DNA of 8,391 nucleotides from JBILVQ01 sp044370375 (lineage in GTDB: Bacteria; Bacteroidota; Bacteroidia; UBA4408): positions 1 through 8,391 of the forward strand of contig JBILVQ010000132.1 of the NCBI GenBank assembly GCA_044370375.1, in the 5' to 3' direction. Under the pieces are notes generated by a model. It had not been told where the DNA came from and did not search any database. It saw only the letters and a program-made list of their open reading frames with translations. The translations under genes and the position numbers were made by a program. This document shows positions 1 through 7,800 of the stretch, piece after piece (within the stretch, counting starts at the first letter, position 1; each line of letters begins with the position of its first letter).

Positions 1-84
1 AAGAATAGGATACGCAGGAATTTAAACATCCATTACAAGCAAACCGGTTGAATGCAATGATGCTTGCAGGGCAATCCATCTCAG

Positions 85-120
85 AAAAAATGCGCCACAA
101 AAGCTTATTCAGCTTTCGCA
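85..120 (-). terminator. Putative intrinsic terminator overlapping the ppa stop codon
   Basis: Read on the minus strand, TGCG plus AAAGCT (120-111) pairs with AGCTTT (105-100) and, after a 5-nt bulge (99-95), with CGCA (94-91). The loop is 5 nt (110-106). A run of six T follows at 90-85. The hairpin contains the last codons and the TAA stop (107-105) of the pyrophosphatase gene. The bulge makes it weaker than a textbook terminator, so this is a plausible inference rather than a certain call. Confidence 0.5.
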
Positions 121-653
121 GAAAAATCCATTCGTAGGTAATTTTCGAGTGATTCTTGAATAATTTCAAGGGCTCTATCACGGTCCAAAAAATCTGCCAC
201 CACTACTTTCTTATTCTCAAGGCGGGTATAATTTTCGAAAAAATTTCTCAACTCGTTCATGAAATGAGGAGGCAATTGATCGATGTTGTTCAGATGGTTA
301 ACCGAAGGATCAGCGGCAGCAACAGCCAAAATTTTATCATCACCAGCCCCGCCGTCCACCATGCGCATTACGCCAATCACTTTCGCCACCACCAGGCAGC
401 GGGGAACCAAATCAACCTGTGAAATCACCAAAATATCCAGTGGGTCCTTATCATCAGCATAGCTTTGCGGTATAAAGCCATAGTTTGCCGGATAAGCCAT
501 CGCAGAAAACAAAACCCTATCTAGTTTCAACAAACCGCTTGGTTTATCAATTTCATACTTTGCTTTGCTTCCTTTTGGAATTTCAATGATTGCATTGATA
601 AAGCCAGGTTTTTCATTTCCGGGAGGAACATCATGCCAGGGATGGGAGCTCAT
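105..653 (-). CDS. ppa: Family I inorganic pyrophosphatase
   Basis: This is a complete 182-residue soluble enzyme that hydrolyses pyrophosphate to two phosphates in the cytoplasm, pulling nucleic acid, protein and lipid biosynthesis forward. The metal- and phosphate-binding residues of family I line up with E. coli PPase: Glu24, Lys32 (AKYE), Arg46 (DRVLFS), Tyr54 and Tyr58 (YPANYGF), the acidic cluster Asp68-x-Asp70-Pro-Leu-Asp73, Asp100, Asp105 and Lys107. Tyr142 is present, but the next residue, normally Lys (E. coli Lys142), is Thr143. Residue 69 is Lys, so the strict D-[SGDN]-D signature is not met. The length matches the family. The N-terminus (MSSHPWHDVPPG) resembles the 'PWHDV' start of a long-N-terminus bacterial subgroup, which supports the ATG at 653; an A-rich stretch precedes it. 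The gene seems to be its own transcription unit, with a terminator of the upstream gene before it and a hairpin at its stop. Catalysis is expected to be Mg-dependent and the fold is not in doubt. Confidence 0.97.
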   Translation of the reverse strand: MSSHPWHDVPPGNEKPGFINAIIEIPKGSKAKYEIDKPSGLLKLDRVLFSAMAYPANYGFIPQSYADDKDPLDILVISQVDLVPRCLVVAKVIGVMRMVDGGAGDDKILAVAAADPSVNHLNNIDQLPPHFMNELRNFFENYTRLENKKVVVADFLDRDRALEIIQESLENYLRMDFSAKAE

Positions 654-782
654 TATTTTTTTTATTTAAATGTAAGCAATATATTGATGTGCATTTTAGC
701 AAATTGTAAGAAAGTGGACCAACCAAGTCAGCATCTGGGGGCTAATTGTAAATCAATTTTTAATTGCTTTGAAAACCGATGC

Positions 783-809
783 CAAATCTAATATCTGCCG
801 TTTACACAA
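783..809 (-). promoter_or_regulatory. Candidate Bacteroidota-type promoter for ppa
   Basis: On the minus strand TAGATTTG (790-783) matches the Bacteroidota -7 consensus TAnnTTTG exactly. A TTG of the -33 type lies at 809-807, with 16 nt between the two, slightly shorter than the usual spacing of about 17-23. It sits just downstream of the terminator of the preceding gene, where a new promoter would be expected. It would give a leader of about 120 nt before the ATG at 653. A second, weaker box (TACATTTA, 674-667) lies much closer to the start. Confidence 0.4.
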
Positions 810-831
810 AATTCTTTGCTGGCTCATAAGC

Positions 832-868
832 AAAAAAAAACAGGAAGAATATCCATCCTTCCTGTTTT
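832..868 (-). terminator. Intrinsic terminator after the DUF4139 gene
   Basis: On the minus strand the 11-bp arms AAAACAGGAAG (868-858) and CTTCCTGTTTT (847-837) pair perfectly around a 10-nt loop (857-848), and T residues continue without interruption to position 832. It begins 7 nt after the TAA stop of the MuiA-like gene. Perfect stem, short distance from the stop and T-run make this the clearest regulatory element in the window. It should end the transcript carrying the MuiA-like gene before ppa. Confidence 0.88.
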
Positions 869-875
869 CCAAACC

Positions 876-2507
876 TTAAAAATTAGTCAGTACTTTTTCT
901 TTTGGATACTTCACCGAGAAGCTCAATCTCACTTTCTGGCTATCACCGGCCTTAACTTTCAGCGGCCAGCTGATCTTTCCGGTTTCGGGATTATGTTTTG
1001 CACCCGATTTCTCTATGAGCTCTACCTCCAATGCCGCATTTTGTGTCAAAGGAACCTGATCTTCAATTTCAATTTCAATATCCTGTTTCTTCTTATTGCG
1101 CACCACAATTTCAAAGGCAAGCGTTTCTTTCTTTTGTGTTCCGATGGTTTTCTTTTCAGAAAAATCTTTCAACTTGGTACGTGTAACCACAACGCTTTTA
1201 TCGCGCCCCAGCGAAATATCTAAGGTATCATTGGTGTTGGCAACGTCAATGAAAGATTTCCCAACCAGCATTCCTTCAAAGAAAATATTGGCCTCTCCGG
1301 ATAGCAAATTGTATTGATCCCAACCATTAATCCTGGCCAACAAAATGGCTTCCTTATCAATTTTAGGCGCACAATAATAAGTGTAGGTGGCCGGAGCACT
1401 GAAGTTCTGCACCTCAACAATATGGGGCTTGCCATCAGAAGAAATAGAGTAAGGGATAGCAATATCGAAAGAGGCACTCACCTGGCCTTCGGAAATAACC
1501 GTATAATCGGCAGCCGACTGTGCCATGACTTCTTCTGCCCTTCCATTCATGGCTGCACTCATATCCATTGAAGGTGCTGCCATCGGTGCATCAGCAGTTC
1601 TTTTCTTACCTCTGCTTTGCATTTGTTTATAGACTACCGGATCAGAAATATTGATGAACCATGGATTCACCACAGGTTTGGTTCCATCCTGCGTTGGATT
1701 GCCAGTAGATAAAGTAAGTTTCACTTTGTCCCATTTTTCACCCGTATTTTGCCACACTTTTGCACGGTATTCAATCTTCACAGGATTTTTATTGTCGATG
1801 GCTCTGATATCGTAATATGGAGTCCAGCCTGCGTTGGCAACCCAATAATTCAACATCAACTTTGCATTCACCGGAGCTTTGGCCATCACCGTAATGACTA
1901 CATCAGCAGAATTTTGTTTTTTAATATTCAAATCATTGAGTTGTCGGGTCAATTTATCAATGCTTTCGGCCAACTTCTTTTCTTTGCGGAGGGCATCTAA
2001 TCTTTTGAACTGAATATCGGTTAGACGGTTCCTGATTAAATTGGCATTCTTTTCCAGCTCTACTGCATTAACACCCACATTGGCTCCACCAACATATTTA
2101 TTGGCCATCAACATTTCTTCCTCTTTGTCGTAAATTTTCTGCATGCCTTTAGATGCTGATAATTTATCTCTGAGGTTATCCAAAGAATCTTTGAGTATTC
2201 TGATATCCTTTGGTAAATCAGCATTTTCTTCGCCCAGGTAATTCATTCTTTTCACTACAGAAAGAATAACAAAATCGCCCTCTCCTTTTGCTTGCAAATT
2301 ACTTTCATTCAAATCGGCAGGAAGGCCTTCAAAAACTACATCGCTGATGCCGGATGAAAGACTAACATTGGCTTTTGCTTCAATTTGAGCACCGCTTAAA
2401 AAAACGGTAACCTCCTCAATGAGTGGTTTTACTTTTTTCTCTTGGGCAAAAACATTCGCAAAAGGCGAGAGTAACAAGAGCAGGAAAAACAATTTTTTGG
2501 TATTCAT
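876..2507 (-). CDS. Secreted MuiA-like protein with DUF4140 and DUF4139 regions
   Basis: This 543-residue exported protein belongs to the family annotated as 'mucoidy inhibitor MuiA' or DUF4139; its biochemical function is not known. Residues 1-21 form a signal peptide (KK, a Leu-rich core, then NVFA before Gln22). Residues 28-90 carry the DUF4140-type strand region (VTVFLSGAQ). Residues 95-200 are charged, helical and probably coiled coil. From about 205 to 535 runs the DUF4139 beta-rich region, with GWTPYYDIRA (227-236), WDKVKLTLSTGNP (259-271) and EGMLVGKSFID (411-421). A Met/Ala-rich low-complexity insert occupies about 295-335. There is no transmembrane segment after the signal peptide, so a periplasmic or outer-surface location is inferred. 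The frame stays open for 64 codons upstream of 2507, into the end of the WG-repeat gene, but the ATG at 2507 is preferred because a signal peptide begins exactly there and the extension looks out of frame. It follows the WG-repeat gene by 67 bp and ends at a strong terminator. Confidence 0.86.
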   Translation of the reverse strand: MNTKKLFFLLLLLSPFANVFAQEKKVKPLIEEVTVFLSGAQIEAKANVSLSSGISDVVFEGLPADLNESNLQAKGEGDFVILSVVKRMNYLGEENADLPKDIRILKDSLDNLRDKLSASKGMQKIYDKEEEMLMANKYVGGANVGVNAVELEKNANLIRNRLTDIQFKRLDALRKEKKLAESIDKLTRQLNDLNIKKQNSADVVITVMAKAPVNAKLMLNYWVANAGWTPYYDIRAIDNKNPVKIEYRAKVWQNTGEKWDKVKLTLSTGNPTQDGTKPVVNPWFINISDPVVYKQMQSRGKKRTADAPMAAPSMDMSAAMNGRAEEVMAQSAADYTVISEGQVSASFDIAIPYSISSDGKPHIVEVQNFSAPATYTYYCAPKIDKEAILLARINGWDQYNLLSGEANIFFEGMLVGKSFIDVANTNDTLDISLGRDKSVVVTRTKLKDFSEKKTIGTQKKETLAFEIVVRNKKKQDIEIEIEDQVPLTQNAALEVELIEKSGAKHNPETGKISWPLKVKAGDSQKVRLSFSVKYPKEKVLTNF

Positions 2508-2574
2508 GACAAACAATTTTAATAGGGATGCATCAGGAACAAAAATTCCATAAGCGGGGGTAATTTTTTTTCGC

Positions 2575-4719
2575 CTAATCAAAACCGCCTTCTTTCCAGA
2601 TGATGCGTTGCAAAGATACGGAATAGAGCGCTTTCTTTCCTTTCCTTTCGAGCCAATAATGCTCACGGTTGAAGGGAGAAATCTTCTCATAGGAAGCATC
2701 CAACACTGAAATACCGCTCTTGTTGATCAGCTGGTAATCCTCACCTAACTTAACAATGGCTAAGCCATTTTTGAAAGGATTCGCTTCTTTGTATTTCGGT
2801 GGGATGGCTACTTTACCCAGAGAATCGAGATAACCCCAAAGTTCTTTCTTCAAAACCCTGAAATAACCTTCTTCCGGGTGGCTAATCATCTCATACTTAT
2901 TGGCATTCAGCGGTTTCCCACTTTTATCGGCCAACAACCATACATTCTTTTTTTTGATGGCAAAAGGCTCTGTTGCGGACCATTGAATCTCACTAAATTC
3001 AAAGGGTGCAACTACTTTTCCTTTGGTATCTACCAATCCTTTTTTGGTTCCTTGTTGTAAACGAACCACCCCATTGATCCAAATTTTACCGGTACCCATT
3101 TCGGGCTGAAAGTCGTAATTGAGCGGAAGGATCATCTTACCGCTGGTATCCACAATGCCACATTTCTCCTCTTTCACCACCACGGCCAGACCCTTTTCGA
3201 AAGGAGTAATCAAATCGTATTCGCATTGAAACAAGTTAGAACCATTTTTCCTAATCACCCCGTATAGGTCGCCCTTTTGAACCCTTGCATAACCGTTTTG
3301 CAAATTCTCAGCCCAATCGAAGATCAGTGCAATCACAATTTTTCCTTCCCTGTTCACATAGCCCGACTTTTCGTCCTTTTCAACCAATGCTAATCCATCA
3401 GAAAATTCAGAGGCATTATCAAACTCAGGGGCAACCAAAAATTTTCCATAACGATTAATAAAACCATAGGCACCATTTTTCTTTGCAGGGATCAAACTAT
3501 CGTTGAAATCGCCCAACTCTTCAAAGTCGGGATCCACCACCCAATCGCCTAGTTTATTGATAAAACCCCATTTCCCTTTTTGCTTTACAGCAGCCAGACC
3601 ACCTACAAAGGGCTCCGCATCTTCAAACTGAGGAGGTATGGCGTATTTTCCACTGCGGTTGATAAAGCCAAATTTTGCCTCGCGAACTACCAGGGCATAA
3701 CCCTCTTCAAATTCACCCAAAGATTCATATTGAGGAGGAATGACCCACTTGCCTGAGCCATCCATAAAGCCCCATGCTCCATTTTCGCGAATGCGAATTA
3801 CTTTGGTAGCAGCCAATTCAATTTCATCGCGCAATTGCTGACTATTGGGGTAATCGGGATACTGCTTTAAAAACAAATTGAGTGATTCGGAACTTAAATC
3901 ACTGGCCGAAATCAAAAATAATTTTTTCCATGCCTCCTGCACGTGAGGATTGTTTTTGAATAACTGAATAAAGCGATAGTAATCTTCGGGCTTTTGATTA
4001 CGGGTGGCAATGGTGTAAACCGAATCCTCTGCCATTCTTTTGTAAGGACTGCTAGGATGTTGTGCAATAAAGTTGGCAAAATCAGTAACCGACCCTGATC
4101 CTGTCATTTCTTGAAACAACATTTGTTCATACAGTTGCTTTGCCTTTGGAACATCTTTAGCAGCTGGATAAGTATCGATAAACACTTTGATGGCAGCAGC
4201 CGTTTTTTGTTCCACCGCTTTTTTGTAAGCAAGATCATTGATATAAAACACAATGGAATCCTGCAACCATGAGGCCGGGTAATTTTTTAGGTAAGTGTCA
4301 TAAACCTGTTGTGAATTTAACTTTCTGGCATCCAAAAAGGCATGGTATTCAATCGCTTTTTGCAGAGATTTCAAAGAATCAAGCGACAAATTATAATAGG
4401 CAATTCTTTCATCAAAATCCGGATTACCTACTTTCCATTGGTGAATAGCCCTTCTGATATAAATATTGGCACTGTCAATCTGATGAAAGGGATTGTCGGT
4501 TCTGAAATAAATGGTGGCCAGTCCTACATGAGCAATAGGAAGTAGCTCTCCCTCGGTTTCATAAAAAATTTCCTTTGCTTTAAAGTAGTCGTAAATTTCG
4601 AGGGCCTGCATTCCCTTGTCCACTTTTTTTTTGAAAGGAGACTTTGCGGTTTGTGCTAAAGAAAAACCGGAATGAAGCAGTCCAAAAATCAGGACAATTA
4701 CCTGAATCAATGTGCGCAT
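2575..4719 (-). CDS. Secreted WG-repeat protein with N-terminal helical repeats
   Basis: This is a 714-residue exported protein of unknown function. Residues 1-22 are a signal peptide (hydrophobic core 4-16, then FSLA before Gln23). Residues 25-125 are helical and TPR-like. Residues 137-300 hold about five helical repeats marked by F-[IL]-x-x-[YHF] and usually a following Pro, at 147, 184, 221, 254 and 287. Residues 313-706 form a WG (KWG-type) beta-repeat array: the aromatic-Gly position falls at 316, 350, 384, 418, 452, 486, 520, 560, 594, 628 and 662, each unit being roughly xxWGFINxxGKxVIPPxF plus an acidic, aromatic tail. The last unit and a half are degenerate. WG repeats are taken to be protein-interaction or scaffold modules; no catalytic motif is visible, so a periplasmic or surface binding role is only inference. 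The ATG at 4719 is chosen because the signal peptide starts there. A TAnnTTTG box lies only 4 nt upstream. The MuiA-like gene follows after 67 bp. Confidence 0.93.
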   Translation of the reverse strand: MRTLIQVIVLIFGLLHSGFSLAQTAKSPFKKKVDKGMQALEIYDYFKAKEIFYETEGELLPIAHVGLATIYFRTDNPFHQIDSANIYIRRAIHQWKVGNPDFDERIAYYNLSLDSLKSLQKAIEYHAFLDARKLNSQQVYDTYLKNYPASWLQDSIVFYINDLAYKKAVEQKTAAAIKVFIDTYPAAKDVPKAKQLYEQMLFQEMTGSGSVTDFANFIAQHPSSPYKRMAEDSVYTIATRNQKPEDYYRFIQLFKNNPHVQEAWKKLFLISASDLSSESLNLFLKQYPDYPNSQQLRDEIELAATKVIRIRENGAWGFMDGSGKWVIPPQYESLGEFEEGYALVVREAKFGFINRSGKYAIPPQFEDAEPFVGGLAAVKQKGKWGFINKLGDWVVDPDFEELGDFNDSLIPAKKNGAYGFINRYGKFLVAPEFDNASEFSDGLALVEKDEKSGYVNREGKIVIALIFDWAENLQNGYARVQKGDLYGVIRKNGSNLFQCEYDLITPFEKGLAVVVKEEKCGIVDTSGKMILPLNYDFQPEMGTGKIWINGVVRLQQGTKKGLVDTKGKVVAPFEFSEIQWSATEPFAIKKKNVWLLADKSGKPLNANKYEMISHPEEGYFRVLKKELWGYLDSLGKVAIPPKYKEANPFKNGLAIVKLGEDYQLINKSGISVLDASYEKISPFNREHYWLERKGKKALYSVSLQRIIWKEGGFD
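2602..3783 (-). repeat. Eleven WG units with a 34-residue period, plus a remnant
   Basis: This covers residues 313-706 of the WG-repeat protein. Nine of the ten steps between successive W/F/Y-Gly positions are exactly 34 residues (102 bp); the step from unit 7 to unit 8 is 40, because about six residues are inserted in a Gly- and Trp-containing stretch near 540-550. Units 1-4 are the best conserved and unit 10 returns close to consensus. Units 5-9 and 11 have lost the Trp or Gly in part. A half unit (696-706) closes the array. The repeats are diverged at the DNA level, so this is an old array and not a recent tandem expansion. Confidence 0.85.
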
Positions 4720-4723
4720 GCGG

Positions 4724-4731
4724 CAAATGTA
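4724..4731 (-). promoter_or_regulatory. TAnnTTTG box just upstream of the WG-repeat gene
   Basis: TACATTTG on the minus strand matches the Bacteroidota -7 consensus exactly and lies in the only intergenic gap before the WG-repeat gene. I see no TTG of the -33 type at 17-23 nt upstream. Only 4 nt separate the box from the ATG at 4719, so transcription from it would give an almost leaderless message. It may therefore be a chance match. Confidence 0.35.
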
Positions 4732-4740
4732 ACACTTCTG

Positions 4741-4780
4741 ATAAAAAGTTCTTATGTTAAGGAATGAAAAGTAAGAACTT
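4741..4780 (-). terminator. AT-rich inverted repeat after the helicase gene, putative terminator or operator
   Basis: Perfect 9-bp arms, AAGTTCTTA (4746-4754) and TAAGAACTT (4772-4780), flank a 17-nt loop. On the minus strand the second arm runs into a short T-run (TTTTT, 4747-4743), as expected of a weak intrinsic terminator 26 nt after the helicase stop. The stem has only two G-C pairs, so termination would be inefficient. The symmetry, and the direct repeat of CTTATGTT at 4751-4758 and 4778-4785, fit a regulator-binding site for the WG-repeat gene equally well. Confidence 0.45.
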
Positions 4781-4805
4781 ATGTTTTTAAAAAGTTTATG
4801 GAGGC

Positions 4806-7800
4806 TTATTGAAGCAAAATTACTTCCTTTTCCTCAACATAAATCAAAGCGAGGGTCTCTACCTGAAAATTCATTTGCATCAGTACAGTTGCATAATCGC
4901 GGAGCTGAATCACATGAGCTTCTCTTTTTATACCGGTTTTGTAATCAAAGATTCTAACCTTGTTGTCAGCAATCATCAAACGATCGGGTCTTGCGCTTTT
5001 GCCATTCAACAACAAAATATCCTGTTCAAGCAATACCTTATAAGCAGGGTCCCACATGATGTCCAGAGAAGGCTCCTCCTGCATCCAGCTTACCATTTCT
5101 GCAATTTTTGTTTTCCAAACAGGGTTGAGATGGATAATTTTTTGTGCCACCACCGGAAGATCATCCTTGATAATTACCTTGCTGAACAATGCATGAACCA
5201 AGAGACCCAATTCGAGTGATTGAATTTCTTCTCCTTCAATGGGGAAAGCCCATTGGTAATCTAAAATCAAATCGCAGGTTTCAAAAGAAGCTTGACGGGG
5301 CATCAATGGGTTCTCTGTTGTTGATTCCTTCTTTTGTTCCACCGTTTGCCCATTTCCAAAAAACAATATTCCATCTTGCGGTTGAAACAATGTTGTTTTC
5401 TCGAGGAATGAATTCATCCATGATCTCATCGCACTTCCCGATTCCTTGTAAAGAATAAGTGCCAATTGTTCTTCTGCCCTGGTGAACGCCACATAAAATA
5501 AATTAAGCTGATCAACCAGGTTTTCGAACTCTTCTTCGCGGTAAACATCAGCAAAAGGGGTGTTCAGTAAATCATCGGAATGATTGGCCACCCCGAGTGC
5601 CAAACCAAAATTCTTCTCCGGATTAAGATTTAACCAATGCTTTTTGCCCTTTCCCACTCCTGTATCCCAATCGGTCATAGGCATAATAACAACTTTAAAC
5701 TGCAAACCCTTCGACTTGTGTACGGTCATGATTTGCACAGCATCAATGCCTTCAGGGATTACAATATTTAATTTGTTGCCATGATCATTCCACCATTGAA
5801 TAAATTCCGGCAGGCCTCCTTTTCCCTTTTGATAGAAGTTACCAACAGCATCCATGAAGGTAGAAAGGAAAACATCGGAAGAAGAATCGAGCCGAAAAAA
5901 ATTCAACAATCTTTTTACGAGAGAAGGAAGCGGAAGATAGCTCCAATCTTCGGGAGCCCAATTTAGATGAAGCTCCTTCAACAATTGCATCCAGGCCTGC
6001 GGGGCCTTGAAATATGCGTGTTCTATCGGATGTTTCTTGTATTGCAAACTCAGAAAGTTCAAAACATTAAGACGAGCAGGTTCATTGGCTGCATCATCAA
6101 ACCAGCGAAGTGCATCGAGTATTAAAATTACCTTGTGCGATTCGTTTACGCGAACGGATTCTCTTGAAATAACATGTACTCCTCTTTCCAATAAACCGGC
6201 CGCAAAGCGTCCTGCTTCCTTGTTCGCTCTTGTAAGAATGGTAATATCTCCCCACCGGTAACCTAATCCGGTGAAATGGTCAATTTGTTGTTTTAAGGCT
6301 TCAATCCGGGCCAAAAAAATTTCTGCGGAAGTTGCTTTTTTATCTCCCTCAATTTTATCGATGATTTGCAGCCGAACACTGCCACCACCAACTTTTTTAC
6401 CACATTCCTGTTCCACATCGCTGTAGGTCAGTTTTAATTTATGGAAGGAATTCTCAGGAAAATCGTAACCGGCATTGGGCAGACAATCATCGATGAGATG
6501 ACGAAAAAAAGCGTTATTAAAATCAATGATTTCGCTTTTACTTCGGTAGTTATAATTGAGGGTTCGGGGTAAAAAATGATGAATGAACAAGTATTCCCGT
6601 TCCTTCATCCACTCGTTCTGAATATTTAAAATTTTGGGCAATGCATTCAACTGACCGGCATCGCCACCTCTAAAGCGATAAATAGATTGCTTAGCATCAC
6701 CCACCAGTAAAACGGTACCATCCAATGAAAGAACATTTTCTGCCAAGGGCATTAAATTCTCCCATTGCTTCACCGAAGTATCCTGAAATTCGTCAATACA
6801 CAAATCATTAAAGCGGTTTCCTATTCTTTCGTAAATGAAAGGGGCGGGTTCTTGTGCAATGGCATTAGACACAAGATGATTGAATTCGGCAATGGGCAAT
6901 ATTCCTTCGTTATACCGAAGCTCATCAATAGACTTTTTAATTTCCTTTAAAAGGGCCAGCGAATAAAAATTGCGAATAATGATTTTCAAAGAAAAAAACT
7001 GCTCCTTTTCTGAAAGCCAATAACGATGTAAATCAGAAATTTTCTCTTGCAAGACACTTTCGATTCCGGCAAATTTTTCTTTCGTTTCTTTATCAGCGCC
7101 TTTGGCATAAAAGGCTGCCTTTTCAACAGCATCCAAAAATCTTTTCTTATCAAAACCTTCCGGGTCACCTTTGGCAATTGAGAGCAATGCACCATAAAAA
7201 CCTTTGGTTCCATAAGCAAAGTCATTGGGATTGAGGCCGGCCTGTGCAGCAAATTTTAGGATAGCTTCTGCCCTTGTGCTGAATTCATTTTTTGTACAAA
7301 AAAACGCGGCATTCATTTGATCACGAAGCTTAAAAAAATCTTCTTCCGACAAATCGGAGAGCAAGGGAAGTAGTGGCAGACCCTTTTCGTTGTACATCAG
7401 TTTACCGAGCACCACCAGGTCGTCTTGCACGCGATCGCTTTTCTCCTCTTCAATTCTTTCGAGCATAAACTCCACCATCAATTTGGTGATAAATGCATCC
7501 TCACCAATGCGTCCAATAAGTTGATCTACTGCGGTTTTCACAACAAGATCAGTATCTGTTTCCACTACAAAATTGGAGGGCACTCTTAAATCAAAAGCAA
7601 AGCTTCTGATGATTTGATGGGTAAATTTATCGATGGTGCTTACAGCAAAGCTTCCGTATTGGTGTAGAATTTGGGTAAGTTGTTTGGCGGCCCTGCTGCG
7701 GATATCGGAAAATTGCCAATGATATTGATGACAAATTTGGCTGACTTGCTGGCGGAGAGCGGGATTCAGATTGTTTTCATCCTGACAATCGGCCAGGGTA

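Noticed and set aside
1..51. Plus-strand frames open at the left edge, ending at 25 and 51, as possible 3' end of a convergent gene
   Set aside because: Too short to judge; no recognisable protein sequence.
1..79. Minus-strand open frame from an ATG at 79 to the window edge, encoding a short Cys-containing peptide
   Set aside because: Only 26 codons are visible, with no recognisable motif and no support beyond being open. It starts right after the putative ppa terminator.
816..1223. Plus-strand frame of 135 codons opposite the DUF4139 gene
   Set aside because: Antisense shadow of a well-supported gene; it begins in the terminator region and resembles no protein family.
2527..2534. 8-bp palindrome GATGCATC in the gap before the DUF4139 gene
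   Set aside because: Too short to call an operator, and an 8-bp palindrome is expected by chance at this scale.
2536..2550. GGAA/TTCC short inverted repeat in the gap between the WG and DUF4139 genes, as a terminator
   Set aside because: Only a 4-bp stem with no T-run after it on the minus strand; not a credible terminator.
2508..2699. 64-codon upstream extension of the DUF4139 gene, overlapping the WG-repeat gene
   Set aside because: The extension overlaps conserved coding sequence of the WG gene in another frame, and a clear signal peptide begins at the ATG at 2507.
4809..5219. Plus-strand frame of 136 codons opposite the nuclease domain
   Set aside because: Antisense shadow of the conserved PD-(D/E)XK region; no family resemblance.
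6986..7252. Minus-strand frame of 88 codons inside the helicase gene
   Set aside because: Lies wholly within the helicase coding region in another frame, with no independent signal.
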